A program made the translations under genes and the position numbers. DNA of 64,000 nucleotides. Source: Gracilariopsis chorda. Its lineage: Eukaryota > Rhodophyta > Florideophyceae > Gracilariales > Gracilariaceae. Shown in pieces: positions 51,512-61,182 of the stretch. Below the pieces are notes generated by a model. It searched no databases. It was not told the origin of the DNA and saw nothing but the letters and a program-made list of their open reading frames with translations. The stretch is from assembly GCA_003194525.1 (NCBI GenBank), contig NBIV01000081.1, forward strand, positions 186,001-250,000, given 5' to 3'. Position 1 is the first letter of the stretch. Every line of letters begins with the position of its first letter.

Positions 51512-51943
51512 ATGGCTCATTCACCCGCGTTTGCGGCGCCGCAGCCGCTGTGCAAGCCTTCGTCCCGCAACACCCCCCCCTCCACATGCACTTCCGCAAC
51601 TCCAATCTCGATGGCGAGGCGACGGCGATCTCGTTCACGTCCGAAACGGCCGTCTAAGCCAACAAGCAACTCAGCTGCCTCCCAACAACAACAGCAACCA
51701 TCGCTCGTCGATCATTTCGAGGAAGACGTCAAGAGCCCATTATCCGCAAAGCGTCCACCTGCACAACAACGCCGCCAATCGCTCAACCTCAATCCACTTG
51801 CATCGTTGAAAGACATCTCGCTGCCCAATCGCAGCGACACGCTCAACTTGTTGGTCAAGGGTGCGTGGGTCGGTATTGGCATTCTAGTGGGCACCTTTGT
51901 CGTCGTTCACTTCGTGATCGTCAGAGACTTCCTACCAAAGTAA
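51512..51943 (+). CDS. Small single-pass membrane protein, probably plastid, unknown family
   Basis: 143 residues. The N-terminus MAHSPAFAAPQPLCKPSS, followed by an Arg-rich stretch, resembles red-algal plastid transit peptides (compare MAPAFIPATP of PRK in this window). The middle is hydrophilic with a Gln run. The C-terminus has one strong membrane helix (about 113-137, VKGAWVGIGILVGTFVVVHF) and ends VRDFLPK. The family was not recognised. The open frame continues upstream to 51296, but this ATG has the better leader. Topology suggests a tail-anchored or thylakoid/envelope protein; that is inference. Confidence 0.6.
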   Translation: MAHSPAFAAPQPLCKPSSRNTPPSTCTSATPISMARRRRSRSRPKRPSKPTSNSAASQQQQQPSLVDHFEEDVKSPLSAKRPPAQQRRQSLNLNPLASLKDISLPNRSDTLNLLVKGAWVGIGILVGTFVVVHFVIVRDFLPK

Positions 51944-52084
51944 ATATGTTTCTTTTACGTATCGGTACAGGACAAAACAAAGATAGGAGTGGCGGCCGGT
52001 TGGGCATGGTAAATTAGACTGCCCAAAACGGCAACAAGCAAGTAATAGCTATCCCAGCCTTCAAAAGGACAAGTAGTGTTACAA

Positions 52085-52205
52085 AAACAGGTAGTAAGAA
52101 AGACGCTCAAACATATAAACAATGATACACACACAAGCAATGTCACACACACGTCACACACAACACAAGCACACACACAACTGCACAATATACAAGCGCA
52201 CACAC
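52085..52205. repeat. CA/TG-rich low-complexity tract
   Basis: Repeated ACACAC stretches on the plus strand between two convergent genes. Read with the GATA gene this is TG-rich 3' flank. Confidence 0.7.
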
Positions 52206-52278
52206 CGACGAGCGCCTAACACCAGATTAGCGAACCAAAACAAGAGCAAACAGCGCTTTTTCCAAAACTGAAAATGCG

Positions 52279-52620
52279 TCAAGCGGTTTCCACAAACTCG
52301 ATAGCAGCCAACAAGTAATGCAGGCCTATAGCGGTTCCTTTCCGCCAGCTCTTCGAGGCGGGTGAATGTACGTTGGTGGACGGTGTACGTGCACTCGAAG
52401 AGGAGGACGACTTTGCACGCGGTTTGCGTGCGCGCTTGTTGGGAGCATCGACCGTAATGAAGTGACGTGTGGACGGCACGAATATGAGTCTACCCTTCTT
52501 CATGCGAACGCCACATGCATTGCACAAAGTCTTCGGTCCGAGCGGACTTCGACGCCAAAGCGGAGTTTCAGTACAACCGCAGTTGGTGCAAACGCGCACG
52601 GTGCTACTGGGGGCGGACAT
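52279..52620 (-). CDS. GATA-type zinc finger transcription factor
   Basis: 113 residues from the ATG at 52620. A single GATA finger has the pattern C11-x2-C14-x18-C33-x2-C36 with the [19 protein letters not shown] core, followed by a basic tail (KRARKPRAK). It is expected to bind WGATAR DNA in the nucleus. The x18 loop is the fungal and plant class type. The C-terminal [18 protein letters not shown] may be a short helix. The frame stays open to 52827 with a Pro/Arg-rich leader; I prefer the inner ATG because the leader is low complexity, but the longer form cannot be excluded. Very small for the family. Confidence 0.88.
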   Translation of the reverse strand: MSAPSSTVRVCTNCGCTETPLWRRSPLGPKTLCNACGVRMKKGRLIFVPSTRHFITVDAPNKRARKPRAKSSSSSSARTPSTNVHSPASKSWRKGTAIGLHYLLAAIEFVETA

Positions 52621-53220
52621 ATGACGGGAAGCGGGTACACAAACGTAGGGACGCGAGCAGGCGCTTGTTCTCTTTCCCAGCGAGTAGGATAAGTAGGGTG
52701 GTGGTTTGGCGGAGAGGCGGCGGAGAGGTGGCGGGGGAGGGTGGGGCGAGGAGGTGCACGTTGAGGGGTGGGCAGAGATGTCGAAGGGACAACACGCGCT
52801 GCGAGCACGGCAAGGCAGGTCGCGCATGCGATTTTGTCGGATTCGCGCTCCCTCTCGCGCACAACACAGCGCGACAAATGAGGCGCGTGCAGGTGGCGGT
52901 GTCAGGTGGAGGCTGCAAATCAGAGCGCTGCAAAAATTGCAATCGCGCCGCTGTGTGGGCCAAAATTCTCGCGCCGCGCGCGCTCATTGGCGCACGCGAT
53001 GCGCTCCGTCTGCAACGGCGCGCGCCGCGCGAGCAATGGTCGCGTGTCAACAATTGCGCGACCGCCGCCCCGTCCTCGCGTACCTTTGGTACAACGGTAC
53101 CCGCTGCGCCGCACAAAACAAACAAACAAACAAACACCACAAATGCATCCACATTTCATCGCATGCATTTCTCCACTCCCGTTTCTTCCCGTAGTGCCGC
53201 CCGATTCAGCCCACCGCCGA
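52621..53220. other. Spacer between GATA and the 389-residue protein
   Basis: GC-rich and without a recognised gene. It includes the upstream open leader of the GATA gene and a GTACAACGGTACC motif at 53089-53101. Confidence 0.4.
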
Positions 53221-54390
53221 TTATTCTCCCCCAAAGTTCACTCTTCTGCCCTTGTTCACGTTACTGCCCCGCAGTCGCAGACCCCCAACGCGTAGCGATT
53301 CCGCGCGGAACGCTTCGCTGGGCAGCAGTTGAAGACCCGTTTCATCCAAGTCTTCTCCGCTCCGTCCAATCTCTCCGCACCCCATCGCCCGTTTGGGCAG
53401 CGGCAGCACATTGTCCGCATGCGCCGCTTCGCGCAGTAGAGCCAATCCCCTTCCGCTACTGGGCGGCACTAGCGCAAATAGCTTCTGCCAGTCCTCCCCC
53501 GCAGCCACACACAACAGCGCCTCACCGCAATGTCGAAGCGTTCGCACCACGCTTTCAAACATAGCGAGCTCGTTCACGTAGCGGCGCGATTGTCTTGCGT
53601 GCCACAGCACAAGTGGAGTGCCATGGAACATGTCCTCGCGAATGCTGTCCAGCGTCACACGCCTGGTGGCCACCAGTGCGCTGGGGTATTCCACTGTGCT
53701 CGTTAACACGCGAGGTCGCGCGCATAATGTCAACGCCACTGAAGCAGATGCGTCGCTAGGAAGTGTCAGCGTTACGCAACCCTCCAGCAGCCGTGCCACA
53801 ACCTCGGTGAGATGAACATCCACCGATGACATCATTGTGCACGGGAACAGATGACACCTTTCCGCGGAGAACACCCGCGCATTGACGCCGATCAACGCGC
53901 CGGAAATGGCGCTTGAAATGCATTCCGAGCAGAAAATGTATACGTGGGGAACGGCGCTTCGAGCAGTTGCCCAGTCCAACAGTTGCGCCACCAGCGAGCG
54001 GCAGTACTCAGATAGAAATGATGCCAGTATGGGCTTGGCCAGGAGCTGTGCGGTACGCAGTGCTTGCATTGCACTTGCGATCGAAGTGTGCTTCAATGCG
54101 GCCACTTCCAAAAGCTGCACAACTCGCGGTACGTGCTGTTCGTCATGGCCGGAAGTTGACAGTAACACCAGCGCATGGCGTAGCTGTTTCGACGAGTGGA
54201 ACAACAGCTGAAGAAATCGTACAACCGCATCGCGAAGACGAAGACGCGCGCTAGTGGCGCCTGCGCCATCCGTCACTTCCACGCTGTGCCAGTCGAGCAG
54301 CACAATATGCGTGTCTCCAGCGGCCGCCGCTGCAAGCGAAGCTGCACAAAAGTCTGGCGCGGAAGCGTTCACAGACTGTCCGGATGCCAT
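53221..54390 (-). CDS. Orphan 389-residue protein, possible vWA-like fold
   Basis: A complete single-exon frame starting MASGQSVNASAPDF. The first half reads like an alpha/beta nucleotide-binding or vWA-type fold: strand THIVLLDWHSVEV, helix RDAVVRFLQLLFHSS, strand HALVLLSTSG. The second half is mixed, with a beta-rich centre and a basic Gly/Arg tail. Weak resemblance to TFIIH p34/Tfb4 or Treslin-type N-terminal domains crossed my mind, but no diagnostic motif, including the p34 zinc finger, is present. Codon bias and the divergent arrangement with DPH4 support a real gene. Function unknown. Confidence 0.7.
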   Translation of the reverse strand: MASGQSVNASAPDFCAASLAAAAAGDTHIVLLDWHSVEVTDGAGATSARLRLRDAVVRFLQLLFHSSKQLRHALVLLSTSGHDEQHVPRVVQLLEVAALKHTSIASAMQALRTAQLLAKPILASFLSEYCRSLVAQLLDWATARSAVPHVYIFCSECISSAISGALIGVNARVFSAERCHLFPCTMMSSVDVHLTEVVARLLEGCVTLTLPSDASASVALTLCARPRVLTSTVEYPSALVATRRVTLDSIREDMFHGTPLVLWHARQSRRYVNELAMFESVVRTLRHCGEALLCVAAGEDWQKLFALVPPSSGRGLALLREAAHADNVLPLPKRAMGCGEIGRSGEDLDETGLQLLPSEAFRAESLRVGGLRLRGSNVNKGRRVNFGGE

Positions 54391-54857
54391 TTGTCACGGC
54401 GGGTTGAGCAAGGAATTGAGTGAGAGAATCAGCGAAGGAGAAGGACGGTGGGGAGTGGGAGACGGAAGGACATTGCGGATGATCGCCATGGCGACGAGCG
54501 TCTGCGAGCGCTTTCGCTTCGCTGCTGCGCTGGTCAACATGGCGCGCGTTTTCGTTTCAATTGATGAGTGCGACTTTGGACGATCGCAACATGCAATGCC
54601 GAGCATCATGCGCGTTTCCCGCCGTCGCAAGTACAGCTTCGTCTTCCACCATTGTACGTGTCCACGTTGCCACGGTGACATATGTCCACGGATCCATCGC
54701 ATACACGTCCCAAATGACGAAGAGCAGCTGAGCAGAGACGAAGCGGCCGTCGAGGGCAAGCTGCCAACCATTCACAAGACATTAGCGTCAGTGCCGTCCC
54801 TAACGACACCACGACCGCTATGCGCACTTCTCAGCGGCGGAAACATAGCACATCTTC
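54391..54857. promoter_or_regulatory. Divergent spacer, 389-residue protein / DPH4
   Basis: A spacer of 467 bases between two divergent ATGs, so both promoters must lie here or overlap the genes. No TATA was recognised. Confidence 0.45.
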
Positions 54858-55301
54858 ATGAAGTCCCCGTCGACGTCATCATCGCCGCTTTCTTTGGCGT
54901 GGGCATATCAGGCGCTAGATCTTCCGGTCTCAGCGACTCCCACGGAAATCCGACTCGCGTACAAACGCCTCTCTCTCCACATCCACCCCGACAAGACGCG
55001 CGATCCCGCCAGTCGTGACCACTTCGATCGAGTCCGATCTGCATACGAGTTCCTCAAAGCGGCTCAGCTCAATGATGCACACGACCAAAAACTGCTACAA
55101 TCTTCTCACGTCATTACCGACAATGTCCATCTGTCAGACATGCAACAGCAGCCGCACTATTTTTCTTATCCCTGTCGATGTGGCAGTTCATATCTTTTGG
55201 AAAACCACATTGTAACCCATTCCGCACATCCGCAGGATGATCACATTGTAGTGGGATGCGATGGATGTTCTCTTGCAATCAAAATCTTTGTTCACCGCTG
55301 A
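54858..55301 (+). CDS. DPH4: DPH4 / DNAJC24: J protein with CSL zinc finger
   Basis: 147 residues, full length for DPH4. The J domain covers about 15-68 with HPD at 43-45. The DPH-type (CSL) zinc finger follows with CRC at 106-108, where C106 and C108 are ligands, and C134-x2-C137 in VGCDGCSLAIKI. DPH4 is an iron- or zinc-binding co-chaperone needed with DPH3 for the first step of diphthamide formation on the histidine of elongation factor 2, in the cytosol. DPH3 also has a CSL finger but no J domain, so DPH4 is clear. Confidence 0.93.
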   Translation: MKSPSTSSSPLSLAWAYQALDLPVSATPTEIRLAYKRLSLHIHPDKTRDPASRDHFDRVRSAYEFLKAAQLNDAHDQKLLQSSHVITDNVHLSDMQQQPHYFSYPCRCGSSYLLENHIVTHSAHPQDDHIVVGCDGCSLAIKIFVHR

Positions 55302-57454
55302 TATGACTTCACAGTCTGTGAGTATGTCGATACGATTTGCGGATTGCACCGTACACACCATTGCTGATCGTTCCCGCCGAAATCTTCGTCAATCTCCACA
55401 CATTTCTTACAACCCCTAACAAGTAAGTTCCTTCACACTTCGATACTCTGTGAAACCGCACCGCCTCGTGGAAACGATGAAGAACCAGTAATTACTTTCG
55501 CTGTTACTGAAATATCCAACTTGAAGAGACTTTCATTTCCGCTTTACCGTTCTGAGTTTCTATATGCTCAACTATTACTGCTTCGTTTCGGTTTTCGGTA
55601 CTAACAATACTCTCCCTGATTGCAATTTGAACCTTTGCAGCTTAACCACTTTTCACACAACCGTTTTTGAGGAAGCGAGATAACATTGAGCACAAGAGCT
55701 GCCACACGAATATTCTGAACCCTGGGGGTTTCCCGGCAGCGTCTTGTCGCACTTCGACTTGTAAGTTTGTGTTGACTTCTGAATCCCACGCCTCTGAGAG
55801 GCCGTCCTAGACTATGATGACCGAAGCACTTTATCTTATGTCTTCGATACATATGATGAATACTGCTATATTGCTACCTTACATCGTTGTTTACCCGTCT
55901 GAGTTTGGCCTATCCCCTGCGGTGTCAATGATATCGACAAACTAACCGTGTTGCTCTGCGTCCTTGTTTTGCTACTTGTTCCATAGTGTTTGAATGAGCG
56001 GCAGTGTATCTAAACAGCAACTGAAGCTCGCGTTGCCTGCGAAGGTCAGGGCACTTTGGCAATAAGCAGGTATGTTACTTGAAAGGCGTGTTAACTGCTG
56101 GTTGTAGTGTTCTGTGGCGATGATGAATCGGAGACTCGCACTGTCTGATGCTTCATGCATTTGACGAAAACGTATCCGATTGCTCAATCGTATGGGCGTC
56201 TGAGTATTCCACCATGTTGATCAACTCATTTCACATCGCTGCTCTCTCTGTGTACCCGAACACGAATGTGTTGCTAACCGTACTTCTATATAGCTCAATA
56301 CACTACACTGCAGAACCATGGCTTATTCTCAACAAGAGGATTAAACAATATCTTAGAGTCACCCTTGTCTTGAAAAAGACGTCAACTATTGCAGATCAGG
56401 ATTTAAGACGCAGAATTGACTCGCACACGTGAAAAATACTGCTCGTCAACTATGAACTGCGAACTATGATACCCCGGGTTAATGGGAACCTCGCTAGACC
56501 AGGCAGATTAGATTGCACTTCGCGCGACAAGTAGACAACGCCCTGTTAGGATACATTCATCAACATACAATTGACCTTCAGCACTTGCTTCGATACTATC
56601 AAGAAAGGCCTTCTTCACTAAAGAGGCTGTTGGGGTCTTTAAGCACTCCATGGCAAGGGTTACGAAGAGTTAGCCTTGTATCCTTACAAGTAAATGCAAG
56701 AAAATATGGGAGCCTTCATCCTATTCATTCTTGTCTGCAGTTCTTACATAGCGGCTCTGGCCTACCGGCAAGAGTGGTCGCGCTGAAAAGGCCGAATGTC
56801 CTGTATGTTGAGCACTGGTGCATGTAGCACGCAACACGGCATTCGCCTGAAAGAGGTCAAGTTACTTGGCCACGCTTCCTTGCAGCTCTAGTAGCGCCAT
56901 CTTGACCGCTTTGTTTACCAGCAGAAGTGGTCAACGTAGCAATGGTCTGCCTCAAGGGTGGGTTGCAATTGATTGGATTGCAATTAATTGCAATCCGAAG
57001 AATCCAATCCGGGATTGCTCTTCTTCTTCGGGATTGCAATTTGATGGGAGCATAGGCAACCCATCATCCCATCAGATTGACAATCTCCATAGTTTGCGCC
57101 AGTTTTTATAGTCGTTACAATAAAAACAAACCGTTTCACTGTAAGTATTGTACAACAAAGTTCTCAACGGAACAAAACGCCGGTTGTTGTAAGGATCTCT
57201 CCTCCATCTTTGCCACAAAACCAGCCACGAGACTACAGACCAACCAGTGGGAGGATCCGAGAAATCACAGTTTTACAGTTTTCCCAGACCTCAGCAGTAG
57301 CGACATTCCCTTGCTTAGAATCTACACTGCTTAAAAGTTACACGTAGGTGCAAGGTTTGTTTTCATGTGCACTTGTCAATATTCATAACACCAACAGCTG
57401 CAACGTTCCGGCCACCGTTTTGCTTAGATACTCAACTGTTTCGGTTTGTCGAGA
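55302..57454. other. Gene-free AT-richer stretch
   Basis: No gene seen. Composition drops from the GC-rich island to desert values immediately after DPH4. Near 56960-57050 there are several overlapping TTGCAAT/ATTGCAA words. Confidence 0.45.
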
Positions 57455-58132
57455 ATGACATTCTACGTAACACCGACGTCTTTTGCACAATACATTCGCA
57501 TGAAACACAACATGCAACGCTCTCGTATTGCAATTAAAAATCTCGTAGCACTCACACCATCTCGAGAACGTCTCTCTCCTGATTCCAACCACACAGACCA
57601 AGACGCAGATTCGTGTAACGAGGCAGAAGAATTAGGTCATGGGAGACGATATGGGGCACAAAACTACAGCGTTGAAGACGAAGAGAAACTGCTGGATATT
57701 GTAGAAGAATTGGAACCAATTTGTCAGAACGGATGGGCCAGAGTGAAAGTATCATATGATGAATACGCCAAGTGGAATGACAAACCTTGTAGAACTGTGT
57801 CAAGTCTGAGGAAGAAGTATGATAAGTTAGTTTACACACCAAAACGTACTAGCGACCCAACATGTCCGTTATCAGTGCGTAGAGCCAAACAAATTCAAAA
57901 TGAAATTCTCGCGAAGATGCATGCTACAATTTACAATAGCAACCGGCAGAAGAAAATAAATCAGAATAACGAACGCGAATTAGAAGCTGAACCAGAGAAA
58001 TTCAACGATAGACGTACCAACAACCCAAATTCGATTCAATCTATATGCCACAGGTCTTTTCGAAAACGACGGCGCATTGAAATGAACGAAACCGTTCAGG
58101 AAATATCATATTCTATTCGCATTCTTGCCTAG
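57455..58132 (+). CDS. SANT/Myb-like (DUF6818-type) protein, probably transposon-derived
   Basis: 225 residues. Residues about 70-150 form a Myb/SANT-like module: YSVEDEEKLLDIVEELEPI, GWARVKVSYDEYAKW, RTVSSLRKKYDKLVY, then DPTCPLSVRRAKQIQNEI. This pattern is the DUF6818 type, common in oomycete and algal repeat proteins and similar in role to the Myb-like partner encoded by PIF/Harbinger transposons. The C-terminus is basic (SFRKRRRIE). The frame looks whole. It lies 1.9 kb from, and convergent with, the Harbinger transposase, with unrelated DNA between, so common origin is possible but not shown. A host regulator is the alternative. Confidence 0.65.
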   Translation: MTFYVTPTSFAQYIRMKHNMQRSRIAIKNLVALTPSRERLSPDSNHTDQDADSCNEAEELGHGRRYGAQNYSVEDEEKLLDIVEELEPICQNGWARVKVSYDEYAKWNDKPCRTVSSLRKKYDKLVYTPKRTSDPTCPLSVRRAKQIQNEILAKMHATIYNSNRQKKINQNNERELEAEPEKFNDRRTNNPNSIQSICHRSFRKRRRIEMNETVQEISYSIRILA

Positions 58133-59410
58133 AGCACTGTGAAGAATCAAGGGTCTTTGGTCACAAAAGAAAATTTATCCGATGCTTTTGAGGCCACAAT
58201 AAGACGAATTCACCAGAACATGTAACAAACTTGGTATGAACTTCTCACTGGCAAAAAAGTGACACTTCAGGCGGTTGGGACGCTCTTCGTTCGAACTCCT
58301 TTTCATGAGGGTTGGCCATAGGGTTCCAGATTGTCCCAAGTATAGAAAAGACTGTTAGTACAATGATTATTGCTGACATATTTGTGGGAAGTGCTTTCAA
58401 TCGCGACAGTGAAAGACTGAGACGCTTGGATGCGAGGTGGAGAAACAGCAAAAGCGGTTTGGATCGAACCGCGAACGATTGTGAAGGGATAAGGCAGAAT
58501 GTTTGAGTTGGCTTAATAAGGGCATTGGGAAGATGAGTGTGACGTGTTCTACCCATTCAGAACCATTGGGGTGCGCTGGGGATCTGGAGTTGATCAATAC
58601 GGAATCGGAGAAAGTTCGAGATCTGGCTTTGCAGATCTTAGTGTCGTATAGGGAGGACGTTGGGCTAACGGCGATCAGTGCGTGCGCGAATAGCAGCGAC
58701 TAAAAATGTGTGGCACGATGCTATTCTGCTTCTCTTTGCTGCTGGAGGAAGAGCGGATGCCACCTTTTGTGTTTGCAGAAGAGCTGAATCAGTGGCTGGA
58801 CCCAAACAACGAGCTGAAGATCATGAGCATGATGTTTGAGGATGCAGAGAATGAAGAGGTTCCGCAGAGTTTTGTCATCACGCCCAAGTTGCAGCTCATC
58901 ATTTCTCTGAGCAGATCTAGAGGCACATCATCTTCAATAGCATGGTGAGAAAAAAGGACGAAATACTGGTGGCTCTACAACCAGGTGTGTGACTTGTTGT
59001 GAATTTCAGAGCGTCCCTTCTCGTCTCGACGTGCATGGCAGGTGTCCTGTTGGGCGCATTATGCTGCCATGTCATGGCTGGCGCTGATTGCTCCGCTGCG
59101 TGGCGCTAAATCTGCGTGGCGGCAAACGCTGTGCAAGTGACAGGACGTGCGATACCGAGTTTTTGCTGCAATATGGTGCAATGTCGGGAGGGTGCTGCAA
59201 ACACATGGCCCATTTGCGCAGAGGGTCCTCTTTGGCCGCTGTTGTTCTTTACCGCCATTGCATTTCGCTCCAACGTGCTTAAAGCAGCCATGGCTCTCCC
59301 ATGCTCGCGCCAGCGTCGCCCTCCTTCCCCCTGCTCACCCCTCCTCGTATCTTCTTTTTCGCTGTTTGCCCGCTCGTTCTTTGTCTGCTGTCAAACCGAA
59401 GCCGTTCGCT
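58133..59410. other. Spacer with coding-like fragments
   Basis: Two short plus-strand frames (58503-58703 and 58706-58948, the latter containing FAEELNQWLDPNNELKIMSM) look protein-like and may be remnants or exons of one gene. The WLDP block faintly recalls the SRAP/HMCES C-terminal region, too weak to call. The right part probably held the promoter of the pseudogene that follows. Confidence 0.3.
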
Positions 59411-59990
59411 ATGACCGACACTTCCGCCTTTTCTAGACTGCGTCGAAAGCAGTTTTCACAACTTGACCGCTCTAACGTCGTCTATTTCGACTACACCGGC
59501 GCATGTTGCGTGCCGAAGTCGCTCCCTGAATAGCACATATCAAATATTTCCTCCAACGTGTACGCTATCCCGCATTCGGCCTCAATGCCGTTCTCAGCTG
59601 CCACCGCCGCCTTTCACGGCGCCAAGACAACGGTATTGCGCTTCTTCAATGCGCCAGATCACAAATCATCTTCACTGCAAACGCCTTCTCGGCCATTCAC
59701 CTCGTCGCGCAAACCTTTCCTTTCGACCGCCATTCTACGCTATACCTCACCGCCGACAACCACAACTTCATGCTGGCGCTCAGGGAGTTGGCCAGATGCC
59801 TCGTTGCAGAACCGTGCTAATTCCCCTGCAATCCCGCCTAACGCTTTCGCAGCCTCTTTCATATATCTACAAACATACCGCCCCCACTGGTTCGCTATCG
59901 TTGTTCGCCTATACAGCGCAGTCCAAATTTTCCGGCGTTCGGCATGATATACACCTCGTGCAGCACGCCCACTACAAGCATATACACGTC
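59411..59990 (+). pseudogene. Class V aminotransferase (MOCOS-like) pseudogene, 5' third only
   Basis: A recognisable start (MTDTSAFSRLRRKQF) leads into VVYFDYTGACCVPKSL, then HSASMPFSAATAAFHGAK, then IIFTANAFSAIHLVAQTF with YLTADNHNFMLALRELAR, and finally SLSLFAYTAQSKFSGVRHD. These are the successive N-terminal blocks of class V PLP enzymes close to molybdenum-cofactor sulfurase and its relatives. They lie in three different frames: there is an in-frame TAG after codon 40 and at least two frame changes. Similarity stops near 59990, before the PLP lysine, where the Harbinger transposase frame begins on the other strand. The gene is dead here. Codon use in the remnant is still GC-biased like the islands, so decay is fairly recent. 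Confidence 0.8.
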
Positions 59991-61182
59991 AGTAGGAGCC
60001 GTACACAGTCCTTATTTGATTGTATCCAACCTTTCTTGTGCAATAGTTAGAAAGGTGACAGGCCACGCTGAGCAGTCTGCCTCGCTTACGCGAGTTGGAT
60101 GGAAGTGTTGTACTCAGGCGGCGAAACGATGCACGTAACCCCCGAACTCCCCACTCTGCACTCTTCCGCTCGCTCGTATATAACCGTTGAGGCAACAACT
60201 CGATTGCGGCGCACTCGACGGACTTGGGAATAGTCCTCATCTCATTGAGCTTTCGTGCTCGCAGAACCTTCCCATTTGTCACCCGTGTATTGTTGACAAA
60301 GGCGCTATCACTTAGAATAGCATAACCTGGAGGTGTGATCGTATTGTCTTTTAGAGAGGGCCAATACAGTCCTGAAACATAGGCCAGTTTACTATCATGC
60401 CAACTTCCCGGAAAGTTTAACGCAGCGTGGATTATCTCGCCCTTCAAGTTCCACACAAGAAGGTTCGTTACCTCTACCTGCTGCGTGAAAGCTTGAAAAT
60501 GCGCATTCTGCGCATCAATATCGTCGAAACTAACACATTTGAAGCGCGCTCCGTCTGTCACACCGAACATTCCACGCAGTGTATACCCATACGATCGATA
60601 CTTCTGCAACAGCTGTGTTGATTCTTCCATTTCGGCAACAGTTGGCCATACGATTCGAAACGCCTCGTAGCTTGGGTCTCTCATCACATCCCACAGAATC
60701 TCCAACGAATAATCTAACCATTCCGATAGTGAACTTGGCGTGATTCCAAAAGCTCTGCATAGTTCGTACATCACATCTTTCGTTCTTATGTAAGAAATTG
60801 CAAGCCCCAACAAGTCCTCTGAGTTTAGGAGAGGCTTTCGACCAGTCGAAGAAGTAGTATGGTGAAATGGAGAACCATTGTGCACTTCCCATCTTCTTTT
60901 GTCAAACCATGGAAGAAGTTCACCAAAGAATAAAAAGCGAGGCACCGATAGCGCCACAACAAACTGAAAGTCATCACCGTTTTTCAGAAGACATTGCCAT
61001 GAAGTTTCTTGGCAAATGGGGTGTTCTATGCCATGTCTAGTGTACTTTAGTATTCGGCACGACTTGTTGTGCGACGGTCGAGATTGATGTAGTACAAAGA
61101 GAATGTTGGTTATTGCAACGGCAAGGATGAGAATAAGCTGTACATCTGAATCCATGTGAGTTTTGAGAAAAGAAGAACTCAT
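59989..61182 (-). CDS. PIF/Harbinger transposase (DDE superfamily 4)
   Basis: 397 residues in one open frame from the ATG at 61182. The DDE triad can be placed: D in GMFGVTDGARFKC, D in YAILSDSAFVN and E in KSAEWGVRGLRASFRRL. The NFPGSWHDSKLA block and the C-terminal RGRLLSVACHLSNYCTRKVG are typical of Harbinger/DDE_Tnp_4 enzymes. An N-terminal hydrophobic stretch (VQLILILAVAITNILFVLH) is unusual. The catalytic residues look intact, so the element may be young. Terminal inverted repeats and the 3-bp target duplication were not found. The stop codon falls at the junction with the aminotransferase pseudogene, leaving no transposon 3' flank on that side, which suggests a truncated or rearranged copy. 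Confidence 0.88.
   Translation of the reverse strand: MSSSFLKTHMDSDVQLILILAVAITNILFVLHQSRPSHNKSCRILKYTRHGIEHPICQETSWQCLLKNGDDFQFVVALSVPRFLFFGELLPWFDKRRWEVHNGSPFHHTTSSTGRKPLLNSEDLLGLAISYIRTKDVMYELCRAFGITPSSLSEWLDYSLEILWDVMRDPSYEAFRIVWPTVAEMEESTQLLQKYRSYGYTLRGMFGVTDGARFKCVSFDDIDAQNAHFQAFTQQVEVTNLLVWNLKGEIIHAALNFPGSWHDSKLAYVSGLYWPSLKDNTITPPGYAILSDSAFVNNTRVTNGKVLRARKLNEMRTIPKSVECAAIELLPQRLYTSERKSAEWGVRGLRASFRRLSTTLPSNSRKRGRLLSVACHLSNYCTRKVGYNQIRTVYGSY

Noticed and set aside
52515-53564. 349-codon plus-strand frame between GATA and the orphan gene
   Set aside because: Low complexity, overlaps two better minus-strand genes and has no domain.
58706-58948. Possible SRAP/HMCES-like fragment (RMPPF...WLDP)
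   Set aside because: Only one short block resembles the family; the catalytic N-terminal cysteine region is absent, so no call was made beyond a coding-like fragment.
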